This document shows, one piece after another, positions 51,301 through 62,079 of a stretch of DNA of 64,000 bases. Source of the stretch: Baylisascaris procyonis (taxonomy: Eukaryota > Nematoda > Chromadorea > Rhabditida > Ascarididae); assembly GCA_037389465.1 (NCBI GenBank), contig JAZARR010000093.1, positions 1,364,001 through 1,428,000 on the forward strand. The letters are read 5' to 3'. The notes beneath the pieces are model-generated. The model saw nothing but the letters and a program-made list of their open reading frames with translations, did not search any database and was not told the DNA's origin. Made by a program: the position numbers and the translations under genes. Positions within the stretch are counted from its first letter, which is position 1, and every line of letters starts with the position of its first letter.

Positions 51301-51838
51301 GCTGAGCTTTAACCTTTGCAATGAGCATGGATTCCAAACTTTTTTGACGTTCTGTTCCATCTTTTGGCATCACCTAACAAACACTATTTAAATGTCGAAT
51401 AATATGCATTTCGTTTATTTCAGGTACGATTTGTTGACCGATTTATTGACACAATCGGAGCGAATTAACTCAAAAGTAACGGCTCCTTCAAGTATGAGAG
51501 CGTTAAGAGCTGCGAAAAAAGTGCCGAAAACAATTCGCTCGCGTGCCTCATTGTCAAAGAGAGCAAAGGAGAGCAATGAGACCGGAAATCGTATGCGCGC
51601 AGGACGTTGCGCATGTGATTACAGACAGCTAGTTTCTGTAGACTCGGATGGTAAATGTCCTTCGTTGGCAAAAAGTTCAAGAAACTACAACGTAGACTCC
51701 TTCTACGATATGAAGAGACAGCCGTTGAGTATGAATAATGCGGATAGCCTTACTTATCGGTCAGGACAGTTGGTGATGTCATATGGACGACGACATATCA
51801 CGGCATCCTTATCTACGCTTCCCAGCACAAGAATATGA
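48306..51838 (+). CDS. Unrecognised protein with basic C-terminal tail, 3' part of gene (partial)
   Basis: Three plus-strand exons join in phase: 48306-48436 (enters in phase 1, leaves in phase 0), 50008-50195 (leaves in phase 2) and 51424-51838 (ends TGA), about 244 codons. I do not recognise the family. The middle exon looks helical and leucine-rich (VEVLELLDNLATALS, then STIASLKELIHG). The last exon opens YDLLTDLLTQSERIN, then becomes strongly basic (RALRAAKKVPKTIRSR, then SKRAKES) and finishes Ser/Tyr/Arg-rich. This suggests a helical core with a flexible, possibly nucleic-acid- or microtubule-binding tail; that is inference from composition only. The acceptor before 50008 (TTTAAAG) is weaker than the others. 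5' exons are missing; a candidate is at 45113. A solo LTR sits in the last intron. Confidence 0.7.
50393..50397. repeat. Left target-site duplication TTAAA
   Basis: TTAAA directly precedes the LTR that starts at 50398 and is repeated exactly after its end at 50774-50778. A 5-bp duplication is typical of integrase-made insertions of BEL/Pao and many Ty3/Gypsy elements. Confidence 0.85.
50398..50773 (-). mobile_element. Solo LTR, 376 bp, BEL/Pao- or Gypsy-like
   Basis: The block starts TGTTATGTCC and ends TATCCAACA, so it has TG...CA ends within a TGTT...AACA inverted terminus. Read on the minus strand it has the order of an LTR: U3, a TATA box (CTATATAAGC, about 50571-50562), then AATAAA (about 50493-50488), then the end at 50398. 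It is flanked by the perfect 5-bp duplication TTAAA (50393-50397 and 50774-50778). No internal retroelement sequence or second LTR is present, so it is a solo LTR left by recombination. It lies in the last intron of the unrecognised plus-strand gene, in antisense orientation. The exact duplication and TG/CA ends suggest it is fairly young. Confidence 0.9.
50774..50778. repeat. Right target-site duplication TTAAA
   Basis: Exact partner of 50393-50397, immediately after the LTR's terminal AACA. Confidence 0.85.
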
Positions 51839-52415
51839 GATCTTTCACCTCTAAAGTCATATTAATAGTGCGTTGCATTTATAAAATTAAAAAGTGATGC
51901 TTTTAGTGTAAAATGTGCCCTTATCACGTCTATCGCAGCAATACTTCGAAATGACTATTGGTTTGCTGCAGCCTAATTCGGAAATGGTCTGCTGGCCATG
52001 GCATCGTACTTGACTATTGTCCGACTGGAACCATGATACCAAATAGGCTTACAAGTTTTGCCAGTAGGATGTTACACCTGTTGCTATACGACATGAAGTT
52101 ATGTTAAGAAAGTTTCCCCGATGACACGAGGACGAAAGAGGCAGGTATAATTCTTTATTATAGTGTCAGGTGTAAGCTTTACATCTGTAGTGTTTTATGC
52201 TTGCAATGGTTCCCTATTCACCTTTTTTTCCACTTCTCTGCATGTTTCTTTTTCTTTCGAAGGATCGCTTGCCTGGAGCTTTTTTGACAGAAAAGTGTGA
52301 TGGAAAGCGGTGGAGTGCTAAACTTTTAATAACAAAGATCTTTTGTGGGCATTCGAATTTCTCCACTAACAACTTTGTCAGTGCTGCCGAGTGAAATATT
52401 CTCTTATTCTGCAGT

Positions 52416-52454
52416 TTTATTTGCCGCACTATGTCCTGCATCACCTAAAACTTT
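52416..52454 (-). repeat. Short dispersed element, copy 1
   Basis: This copy shares TTTTATTTGCCGCACTAT and TGCATCACCTA with a second copy at 52829-52866, in the same orientation 413 bp apart. On the minus strand each copy follows an acceptor-like T-rich TAG and reads VMQDIVRQIK; the two internal differences in that frame are synonymous (CAG/CAA and GAC/GAT). It may be a duplicated small exon or a repeat. Confidence 0.5.
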
Positions 52455-52597
52455 AAAAAAAATATTTTCTTTACTGTTGTCGCACTTCTGAGTCTTTTGG
52501 CCTTACATAAATTTGGGGAATGTTCGACTGAACGGTGTTTATCATTGAGTCTTTAAATTTCATGGTCAACTGGGAGAAGAACCTAATGATTAAATGA

Positions 52598-52602
<5 letters not shown>

Positions 52603-52681
<79 letters not shown>
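52603..52681. repeat. (TA)n microsatellite
   Basis: About 39 uninterrupted TA units. Arrays of this kind are prone to length error in assemblies, so the true length may differ. Confidence 0.98.
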
Positions 52682-52684
<3 letters not shown>

Positions 52685-52828
52685 GTACAAGTAATGGCAT
52701 CGTTAAAATACATCAGTATCGCTTCAACGTTAACGGAAATTATATTGGAGAAACGTTGTTGGTGTAAAAATCACTGCAATAATTTTCAACGACATTGCAG
52801 AGAAGATGCACGAAAAGTGATTCAAATT

Positions 52829-52866
52829 CATTTTATTTGCCGCACTATATCTTGCATCACCTATAA
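52829..52866 (-). repeat. Short dispersed element, copy 2
   Basis: Second copy of the element at 52416-52454, in the same orientation. On the minus strand it also reads VMQDIVRQIK after a TTTATAG acceptor-like site, but then meets a TGA immediately, unlike copy 1. Confidence 0.5.
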
Positions 52867-54048
52867 ATCCCAAGCTTTTCCTTAAATCCGTTTTCAAAAT
52901 TTGCATTTCCGAGACTTTAAATATCGAACGGAGATAAAGAATGTTAACGAATGCACGTTTGTTCCCAACGCTAATCACATAGTATATTGCTAGTGTGATT
53001 TTTATCGGAGATTATTAGCCACTGTTGCAATTTCGTTCCACAGCATCGTTCCCACGATTACGACCTCAATCTGGAGGCAGCAATCTAAAAACCCTTCATA
53101 TATTTTTCCCAATAATTTCGACGACTTGAAGCATTGCAAAATATCCTCTACACCATATCACATATCACTTGCGAGTTCCAACCGTTTGCACCATTCGGTT
53201 TTTGGAATGCATGTTCCGACGCTATAGTTGATGAAGAAAGGCTTTGATTTCAACCTATATGGTCTCTAACCTCTGATCGGTCATTAAAAAGCGTGTAGCA
53301 TGCAACTAAAACCCTAACAAAAAACATGCCGGAGATAGTATGTGGAGATTGGAACGTTTCATGAACGGTGCTGTCCACACCTTTTCGAATGACGTCGTCG
53401 GGGACCCTTCGTCTTTTTACACTCAACAGATATCTCAGTGTTCGACTTTGCATAGGAAATTATACAAGGATCCATGAATGACAGGATAGAAACATTCGGG
53501 ACCGGTTCAATGCTAAACCAATATATGGAGTATATTTGCAACCAGTATGTGTAATCTTACCCACCTAAACCGATATTTCTATCGCCATCGGAAGACCTCT
53601 TCATAGCGCTCCTCTTGTTCTCAAGAACCCCGCCTCCAGAAAAATGCTCGCATAAGGAGTGGGTCGAAGGTCTTCAAGGTTCATAAGCCTCTACAGGTTG
53701 GGTCATCGCCAAAGTCGGAAGCTTTAGAGGGGTGCAATCACCAGGAACTTGGAGGTTTGATAGCGCTCTTTTGGAGGCATCCGTAACGGCGAATTATCGT
53801 TGAGACCCGAGGCTCTGACACTGGGGATCGGCGACCCAACAATTCTCGCGAGACCTCTAACCCGATCTAATATAAAGCATGGCTGTCATGACAACTATTC
53901 GCTTTTTATAAGGGCTTGACAAAAGTTGCTTGCAGTGTATACCACACATGAGGACGTTCGCATTCTTTTACCCTTGAAACATTTTCTGGCTATTTTCTTG
54001 GACTGCAGTAGACTTCATATATTGGTTCAGATGGATAAGATCCCATGG

Positions 54049-54082
54049 AGACATCTCACTTATTGCTGGTAGTGAGATGTCT
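54049..54082. repeat. Perfect 12-bp hairpin
   Basis: AGACATCTCACT (54049-54060) and AGTGAGATGTCT (54071-54082) pair perfectly around a 10-nt loop. No U-run or gene end is attached, so a role is not evident. Confidence 0.8.
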
Positions 54083-55142
54083 GATTTCCGGTAATGGGCG
54101 ACCGCGTTGAAGCGCGCAACATTGTTGAGGTCTTTTTACCAACAGTTTTTTCGTATGTCTTTATACTTTGATATAATTACTTTACTTTTATTATAGTAAT
54201 GGGTACATTTAAATGGTCTACACTCTCACCTCTTTTAATCGTCAGTTATTATAATATCAAAACTAATATCTAATATCCTTGAATAAACTGAAAGTTACTG
54301 TGTGAGTAAAAAACCAGTAGGACATGGTATTATGTTTTTAGAGGGACATGCAGATATTCAGGTTCTCTGGCATCTGTAGGACGAGTGGATCCATCAGCGC
54401 GGCGTTACTAGTGTTCACCATATCGCTTATATCGGCATTGCTACCATCATGCTGAAATTTAAAATATTCGAATTTCACGGCCTAAAATTCCATTTTAGAA
54501 TATCGCACTGGTAATTTTCCACTTTCACGCATTGTTCTAATTTTGGGAAACATTCATCTTTCACGATAGTTATGTATCTGCGTGTTTCCTTGCTTGGGTA
54601 ATAACTTTCACACGGGGACTAGGGAAATGAAATTTGGTGATCTGATCTCTGCCACAGTTCAATCTTCTGTTCTTGCACTAAATCCCATTCGCACTCCTTG
54701 TCTTCTATAGCTCAGTTTTGCATTGCAGTTGGCTGGTCATAGTGCAAAGATGTAAGAAGTGCATTTTTTAACAGCTGCCTGGCACATATCCATACCATTT
54801 TTTTCTTGGTGCTGCACTCGATTGGGTATAAAATTGCCGTGGACTTTTACTTTACTACTTATTTCAGTGTTTTATCATGAATTTCTTTGAAAGCAACGTC
54901 TTATTTATTGAAGAAAAGGATGAAGAGAATACAGTCCACTTGTCAACAAGGGTCAACAAGCTTAAGAACTCAACTTAATATGGGCTTACTTTTAAGGATG
55001 AGAGGTTTTTCAGCCTAAAGGTAGTAAGGTGGCTTAACTGATATCAAATTATATTTTAACTTCGCTTTTATCAGCATTTTTTTTCCACTCACCACTTAAC
55101 GTTATTAATATTTCAAAAAGTTATAAGGATCATGAAAATAAC

Positions 55143-57110
55143 CTCGTTGGGTGTTCGCATTCGATTCTCCTCATATTTTTTGTATTGTTCAACAAAGTTT
55201 CCGACTTTCTTTTGTTCGTCAGAAGTCAAATTACGAACGAAAGTACTGCCAACATACAGTTTGCCGGCCTGAAACGACAACGATTTAATATGCATACAGA
55301 CATGCATGTATTCTTAGTTTGTTTGGTAGAGACATTAGCTGAATGTTCGAGTAACTTGTTTTTACATTTTCTTGGTCGATCGGTTGTTCTATTAATAGAT
55401 GGGAGAGGTGATGATTAGTAAAAATTTGGCACTTTTTGGCAAGATGGTTAATTTCGGGCAAAATTGTCCAAACATTAGCTGTATGGTTTCTTTGAATAAT
55501 TTCATCGAGATCATAAGGATGAAATAATGCAGTTCGACTCATATATTCTCAAGTATTTTACTCCAAAATACCTTTGATGTGGCCATGAATGACACAGTCC
55601 CAACAAGCTGCCAAGGATAAACGTGAACAACACAGCTGATTACGAATATGCTGACGCAACCACACTCAAGCCTCGCTTGTTAGAGGAAATTATAGGATAT
55701 TGGTTTATATATCTGCGTTAATTGAGTCATATTCGAGGCATTAGTATGGATGACTGTTAATGCCGATAAAGCAATGAAATAACTAAGTTGACAATGTGCT
55801 TACTACAGCTACACAGCCGTCAAGATAAACCACTGGGACACTGCAAAACGATGGACGTGATGGAGGTTGTGGAGGTGGTAAGTCCGTATGACCTCGACTC
55901 ATTAGCTCCTCGTACGTTTCCATTTCCTGCAAAAAGGGCTATCGATTTAGTGCTCACTTTTATTTCAAATGTTTAGCTTTGCTCATATTGAATGCTTTAT
56001 TATATTTTCACTTTCAGCGAGCTGTGTGGCCGAGTAGTTAGGCACCTTGTTATTTAGCACTTTGGTCCGATCGTTGCCCCTGGATTTAGCTGTGATTCGT
56101 ACTAGCTAAAAGGTGTGGCGTTAGCGTATATTCTAGCATCGATTAGAAGGTCACGGACATAGGTAAAAGTGTCTTCCTAGTTCGGGATACTCAGGATTAT
56201 GATGGAAACCTGTCAGCTGGAACTCGCAATCCGAGATCGAATTACAGTTCCTATCCTTAGGCACTTCGTGCCACAGATGACAGCATTTACTTATTTGAAG
56301 TTCTCATAGTATAGGATGACCGGTTCAGGTCTGATGGTCTTCGAAACTAAATTCCCGCCTCTTCGAAACTGCAGCAATATTGGCTTGATAAGTTGTCCGT
56401 ACAAGATAAAGTAAATAACTCACAGAGTAAAATTTCAACGGTGGAAGTGTTTGAACGGCGTGCGAAATTGGATTTTTTCTTCATTAAGTAGTCAAGGGAA
56501 ATGTATTGTAGTAATGAGACGACCTTTATTCTGATAAAGTTCACTTCTGCTTAGAGGGAGTTCTTCGTGACGAAAGTAATTCGAGGTGGGTGACATTGAT
56601 TCGAAAAGGAGAACGATTAAAACAGCACTTGAAAAGAAACTTGCAAGATTCATTTCAAACCATTTTAATGCCGAAACTATCCTTGCTACAGTGCCTTCAC
56701 GAGCATTCTTCGAAAATGTGGAAAAATTTGATAGAGAACATTCAATGACGATTTAGCCGTCCGCTTTTGACAAGGTGTCCTACTAGATCGATTATCAGAT
56801 CACTTTACAAAGAAATGCAAACGTCTTCGTGAATTCAGCAAATACATTTTGAAAGTCCTAGAAGGTCATCGTTTCAACCCAAACAGCTAAATCATATATA
56901 TTATATTAGACGTTTAGATCTATTGTTCTTTATCTAACCCAACCAACCCAAGTCTTTGATTAGAACATAAACTGTTGAAGGTTTAAGAGAGAGCACTGCA
57001 AAGATCACTTTTTCGTAATTTGCCATTTGCTTTTGATGCCCTGCGAGCTCTAGTTGCTGAGCCAATGTGAGTGGGGACAATTTCTTTCCGTCAATGTAGA
57101 GATCGATTCC
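55143..57110 (-). CDS. Pepsin inhibitor-3 (aspartyl protease inhibitor) repeat protein, internal exons (partial)
   Basis: Two minus-strand exons carry the repeat of the nematode pepsin inhibitor-3 family (Ascaris PI-3, Onchocerca Ov33), secreted proteins that block aspartyl proteases such as pepsin and cathepsin E. Exon 57110-57009 (34 codons) reads GIDLYIDGKKLSPLT and continues with a Gln-rich helix to NYEK. Exon 55268-55143 (42 codons) reads AGKLYVGSTFVRNLTSDEQ and then a charged helix ending YKKYEENR. Both match the family pattern 'G-kLYv--kyVRdLT--eq' followed by a long helix, and both begin and end in phase 0 at the same point of the repeat. A possible linking exon ending at about 55573 (LVGTVSFMATSK) fits the phase. 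Neither the signal peptide nor the first-domain cysteines nor the 3' end was found, so inhibitory activity cannot be judged, and the two exons could belong to neighbouring paralogues. Confidence 0.75.
56020..56080 (+). repeat. tRNA-related sequence (A box, weak B box)
   Basis: TGGCCGAGTAG at 56027-56037 matches the A box of Leu/Ser tRNA genes, and GGTCCGATCGT at 56064-56074 is a degenerate B box. No acceptor stem closes. It lies in an intron or intergenic part of the pepsin-inhibitor region, in antisense, and is best read as an old tRNA-derived SINE or tRNA pseudogene. Confidence 0.4.
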
Positions 57111-59464
57111 CTGAAAATTTGCAGTCATATATCCCTTAGAAAACTTGTTTAAAAGGTTGCAGTCCGTGACTGAATCAGTCACATGTATCGTAAGAATAAA
57201 TCTTGGCAATAACCAACCCAATGTTTCTACTGTGACCATTTCCGAAAGCTTCAAAGAGAGATTTTTTTTTTTTTGCTGATACAAGTTTCTTATGGCTTGA
57301 TGGATGTCTATACGCTGTTCCATATATAACGAGATGATCTCGAAAGGTTGAATCTAGCTAGCTCTGAAATAAATCTTGGAATGTGACTTTTGAAAGCAAA
57401 TAAAATGCCAACTTAAAAGTGGAAATCATATTGAAATTTCCTGTAAAAAAGTTGCATAATTAAGGAAATCAAAATAAAGTAAAACCGTGACGAGACATGA
57501 CGAAGATTCGCAGACATATTGTTCATATGAGGAGATTTTTTGAATAATACAAGTCACGATAAACAGTCTGAAAGTAAATAAGTTCGATGAAATATTTTAA
57601 TATTTGCAACGATATCTTTCTTATAAGTGAATGCTAAAATGTGATATGAGATGATATGAGATCAATGTTGATACTACTTAAATATATTTATTTTCCTCAC
57701 TAATTAATCTCAGAGCAAATCAATGACTGAGACGATGAACTACAATAAAATAGCAAATAAATTTAAAAGCATTTCATGCTCAACGAATAGTTTATCGACG
57801 AATCGACACGCAGCAAGAACTAAAACAAAACTTTTTATAGTAAAGTGATCACCTGGGCCAAGCCCAAACCTGCAACTGTTTCGAATTTGGACAGGTAACA
57901 CTAAGTTCCGATTCGATGCCAGATTTTACTTCAGATTTTTACTGGTTTTGAAGAGATTTCCGCATGATTTTCCTCAGCTAATTTCGATCGCATCGAATCA
58001 AAATCTGTCAAAAATAAGCATTATTGACTTTTAATATGGATTTTGTCGAGAAATTAACCGATCACTAGTGCTAATGCTCCTATAATATTTTCAATGAAGT
58101 GTGAATTCGCAATAAATCGATAAATCATATACGCACTTTTCATTCGGGTTGAAATTTGAAATGAAAATTACTTAAAAAAATAATTTTGTGATTTTATATG
58201 AAAGTATTCTCTCATGACTTTCCACAAATAATGTCTATTATAATAATAATCTCAATTCTAGTTTATTCATTCAAAAATATTCTCTTACCCGTTGAGAAAT
58301 CGATTCATATCACGTTCGTTGCTTCTCTGATGAGAATATATTGAAGTGCCTAAAATAATATTCGTTAGCTAATTTAGTGCATTGACGCACTTACTGAAGC
58401 ATTTTGAAACGTATGTATTTGCGATTAATCTGATGAGGGCAAATAAGTGACAAAGGCTTCGGAAAGGTTGACAACACAATACATGTTTTTTGTATCTTGG
58501 TATGTCAGGCTAAGCGCTAAACATACAATAATAATGACCAAACTTAATATGTATTTCCTGTGAAATCAATAGGTACCTCAATACCGAACTGAAAAAACCC
58601 TGACCACGAATAGATAGCTGAAGGAGAAAATTGGCTTCAAATTCTGTGGCAACCTAAGTGTCAGCAGCTCTGAAGGAACGTGATGAGAGGAAAAGAAATA
58701 AAGGGTAGGAGTTATCACATAGTGTAGACTATGCCCATTATGCTTCATAATCGTAGCCTCCGTGGTTTGCTAGCTGTAACTCCCAAACAAACATACAAAT
58801 ACATTATACGAATATAGTGATGCTTCAAGGAGCTCTAACGGAAATTTGCATAGTTGCATGAAATCAAATATCGATTGAGAGTTTAAATGCGTGGCCTGCC
58901 TCGTGGGAAAACTTATTATTTGCGTTTTCTCATGCTTTTTAGACATTTAAGCAAGCATCTGGTCTATGGCCTATTGGTCTTGAAAGTATGTTTCTCACCC
59001 GTTAAACCATTTCCAAATGGCTATATTTTATTCAAGCGCATGTGATAAAAAGCCGCAATGAAATTGTCTTTTCGCATCTCACTTGAGTGAGACAGCATTA
59101 CGCCTAACTATGACTGATAGTGATACTCTCTGTTGGAACTCGATTCCAACACTTAGAGAGCAATTTCCGAGTGACCGCAAACGACGACGATACATTTCGT
59201 GATTGGACGTTAAGGATCTACTCGCGACTTATGTACCAATCGCTAGCTGCTCATTATCGAAGAGTGCAGCAACACAGTTGTTTAAATTCTCAATACCACG
59301 CCCATCAAAGGTGCAAAACCATTACGAATGCGAGCGATCTGTACTGACAACGATGATTCAATGGAGATAAAGGACTCCGTCGCTTTTGGCTACGAGATTG
59401 AGATGATCCGTAGCTGTTCGGCGCAGAGCGAAAGTGCATGAGGTCCGCTCCAGCTTTGCGTAAA

Positions 59465-59533
59465 GAAGAAGCAAAACACTAACAGTGTACCTGCCTCTGT
59501 GGGGCAGGTACACTGTGAGTGTTTTGCTTCTTC
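59465..59533. ncRNA. Long near-perfect hairpin, candidate small-RNA precursor
   Basis: A 31-nt arm (59465-59495, starting GAAGAAGCAAAACACT) pairs with 59503-59533 with a single mismatch and a 7-nt loop (TCTGTGG). Its size, about 69 nt overall, is in the range of nematode microRNA precursors, but the pairing is more complete than in most microRNAs, which usually carry bulges. It might instead be a hairpin siRNA locus or the two ends of a tiny deleted element. There is no flanking coding evidence. Confidence 0.5.
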
Positions 59534-60674
59534 ATAAGTAATAACTATGCATCAGGTTTTGTGCATGTTTTGGGACTACTGTTGGATTATACTCGGAAGG
59601 CGGGCTAATTGGGCCTCTAGTAAGCCAAAATAGGGATTGTTCCTGACTCCCTTTTTAAATCTCCTGCACTTCTCGCAAATTTAAACATTGTCATCAATAA
59701 GAGAATTGCAAATAATGTTTCTAAATCTCTCTCCCAATCTTCAACTCTATGCCTAAAAATGTGAATCGTCCGAAGAGCAATATTGTCACGGAAACCGATC
59801 ATCACCATCATTTTTTAGCTATGGCATAGTGAATATGTGACGTACCGGTGTACGGACGTTTGGATATTAATGGATTATAGCGCATAATTTGCAATTCCGC
59901 AATGATAGGAGCAGAAGGACGGTAGAAAGTGCTAGGCGATTATGGCTTCTGACTGGAGATCGTTATGAAGAAAACATGTTTATTTGAGCTTTCAAACAAA
60001 ACAAGTGGTGATTAAACGGAGTTCCCTCAGCCTATTCAGTGACACAATTACAATAAATGCCTAAGCATGGCAGATGAGTTTTCACCATTTCATTTTTCAC
60101 CACTGTATCTCACTCACTTGACTTATTAGCTTCACAAGTTATCCACAAAAAAGTAAGGCATACGCAATGATGCCTTCATATTTTAAGTGATTCGATTGCT
60201 CACATAAATTTTTTCATGAATGGTTGCCTTTTTATAAGCCGTTTGGTGTAAAATAGAAATCCGATTGGAAGAGTGCATGCAAATTTTTGGCTAATTTAAA
60301 TGTCCACAAATCCCTTAGACTGAAATGTGGCACAAGAGATGAACATCCTGTAGTGCACATCACTTTTCATGACTCTAGCTTTAGTTGAAAAAGATAGAAA
60401 GATAGACAATCATATGTGCATTGAGACAGTGTTACCAAAATATGGTGCAAAAACTAAAAGACTCTCAAAATGGCGAAACTTCAAAATTGAGGAGATCCTG
60501 TAAGAACAACCGCTAAATGAATAACAACTGCCGCAAGAAGCTTTTTGATGCGAATCGCATGCAAATCTTGAAATCCATGAGGGCTTATCATCGAAGCCCT
60601 CAATTTTCTGTTCCTCATTACACTTTTCAACAGACATCCACGTTTATTATCCCGCAATAGCGTACTCAATCGCA

Positions 60675-61127
60675 ATGCCCCAGCCACAGTGGAAGGGGGA
60701 TGCGGTAAGTGTGCATCTCCCTTCACTCGACTTTACCGTGCGTTTGTGTGTCAATACCAGTCTAAAGTTTGAATGGAATCTTGAGGCAATCGCACATTTA
60801 ATATTTTCTCATTTCTGGCGAACATTACCCAAAAAGCCATACATTTCTTGCTCAAGATGCTTTACTAATGGGATTGCGTTACTAAGACATTTGTCCACTA
60901 AGGCCAAACGAGCCAAACAAAAAACCCATATATTACTAATACACGTGTTTTTTACATATTTACAAATCAAACCTCTCGGCAAACTGAAGCCAGGATACGC
61001 ACCTTTCTCGGAAAAATTTTTCCGATATTATACCTGGCTACTTGTAACTCTATACAGTTTCCATTTGAAGATGCCCTGCAACAGCCAAGCAAAAGCAGTC
61101 ATTGATGACTCAACCCTCTCCAACTGA
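60675..61127 (+). other. Unassigned 150-codon open frame
   Basis: This is the longest open frame in the right-hand region. It starts at an ATG (MPQPQWKGDAV), contains no recognisable domain, and has aromatic and basic residues scattered through (FSEKFFRYYTWLLVTLYSF). No splice-linked neighbours are evident. A chance frame in AT-moderate sequence is as likely as a gene. Confidence 0.2.
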
Positions 61128-61509
61128 GAAGGGACACCGACCAGAAATGCACGAAAGACAACAAACACTTTGATCAACCATCTTTTTTAGATTCAGCTAC
61201 CTGCCCTAATTGAATGCAATAACTGAATGCAGTACTAGTTAAAGATGCGCATTTTTCGAAGCAAAATTGAAACAAGTGCACATCCTTCTTAATCTACAGC
61301 TATTTGCGTCATTGTTAATCTACAGCTGGAACTGTTGGAAAGAGAATCAATATATAAATATATGGAAAAGAGATAACTGCTACTTCAATATTCAAAACGA
61401 GATGAAAAAGACAAAAATCGATGCTTGCAGTGATAAAACATTACCTACTCAAAGAAATGTTACTGAACTAGCAATCCACATTTCACTGTACACTGAGGTC
61501 GTACATTCT

Positions 61510-62079
61510 CAAAAAAGCGTTGCATGATATCTCAACTACAACCAGAAGTGATCTATCAGAATGCATTGAACTGGAATTGCAGGAGAAGTGTGACGAGGTA
61601 ATCATTGATAATGGTGAAAGTGAACCAGAATCTCCCTGAGAAAAGATCGACGAAAAGATACTTCGCCGTGATCCCGCCATCAAAAAACCCAGTCAAATTA
61701 TATTCGGACATTCGGTAATACTAACAGCAGCAATCCTTCCAAAGTGAAATTCATAGTCATTAAACAGATGGGAACTCCAAATGAGCGTCATGAGTGCCTC
61801 AGACGACCGAAAAAAATACAGACGGATCCCACCGTTAGACGGGGAAAAGTGGATTGCACCGATCTTAATTTGGACAAACGGAAAGTGGCTCAAAAATGGG
61901 TAAATCACGACATTTTGATTAGCCGTTCATTCTTACGAAAGCTTGTGAATGCAGTGCTCGCGCATACACAAAAATCAAGAAAAGTGACAGCCATTGAGAT
62001 TGCCACACAGCACGACTATCGGAATAAGACCAGACCTTCTTCATTTTCACCTCAGCCATCACATTCCACAAATATATAA
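61510..62079 (+). pseudogene. Unassigned, possibly broken coding sequence with basic C-terminus
   Basis: Two successive plus-strand frames look protein-like. The first (about 61520-61735) is acidic (CIELELQEKCDEVI, DNGESEPESP) with one in-frame TGA at about 61638. The second (to a TAA at 62079) is basic and ends with SFLRKLVNAVLAHTQKSRK followed by VTAIEIATQ. The latter spacing is faintly like the helix-loop-helix of histone H4 (FLE--I-DAV-YTEHAKRKTVTAMD), but the preceding residues do not match. I take it as either a decayed gene or two exons of an unknown gene. Confidence 0.3.

Larger units (their letters stand above)
51839..55142. other. Repeat-bearing gap, no recognised gene
   Basis: This stretch holds the TA array, two copies of a ~38-bp element at 52416 and 52829, a GC-richer block at about 53570-53870 with no coding frame, and a perfect 12-bp hairpin at 54049-54082. 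Downstream (3') exons of the minus-strand pepsin-inhibitor gene should lie here but I could not identify them. Confidence 0.45.

Noticed and set aside
52471..52713. An 80-codon frame with long Ile-Tyr repeats
   Set aside because: It is a translation of the TA microsatellite.
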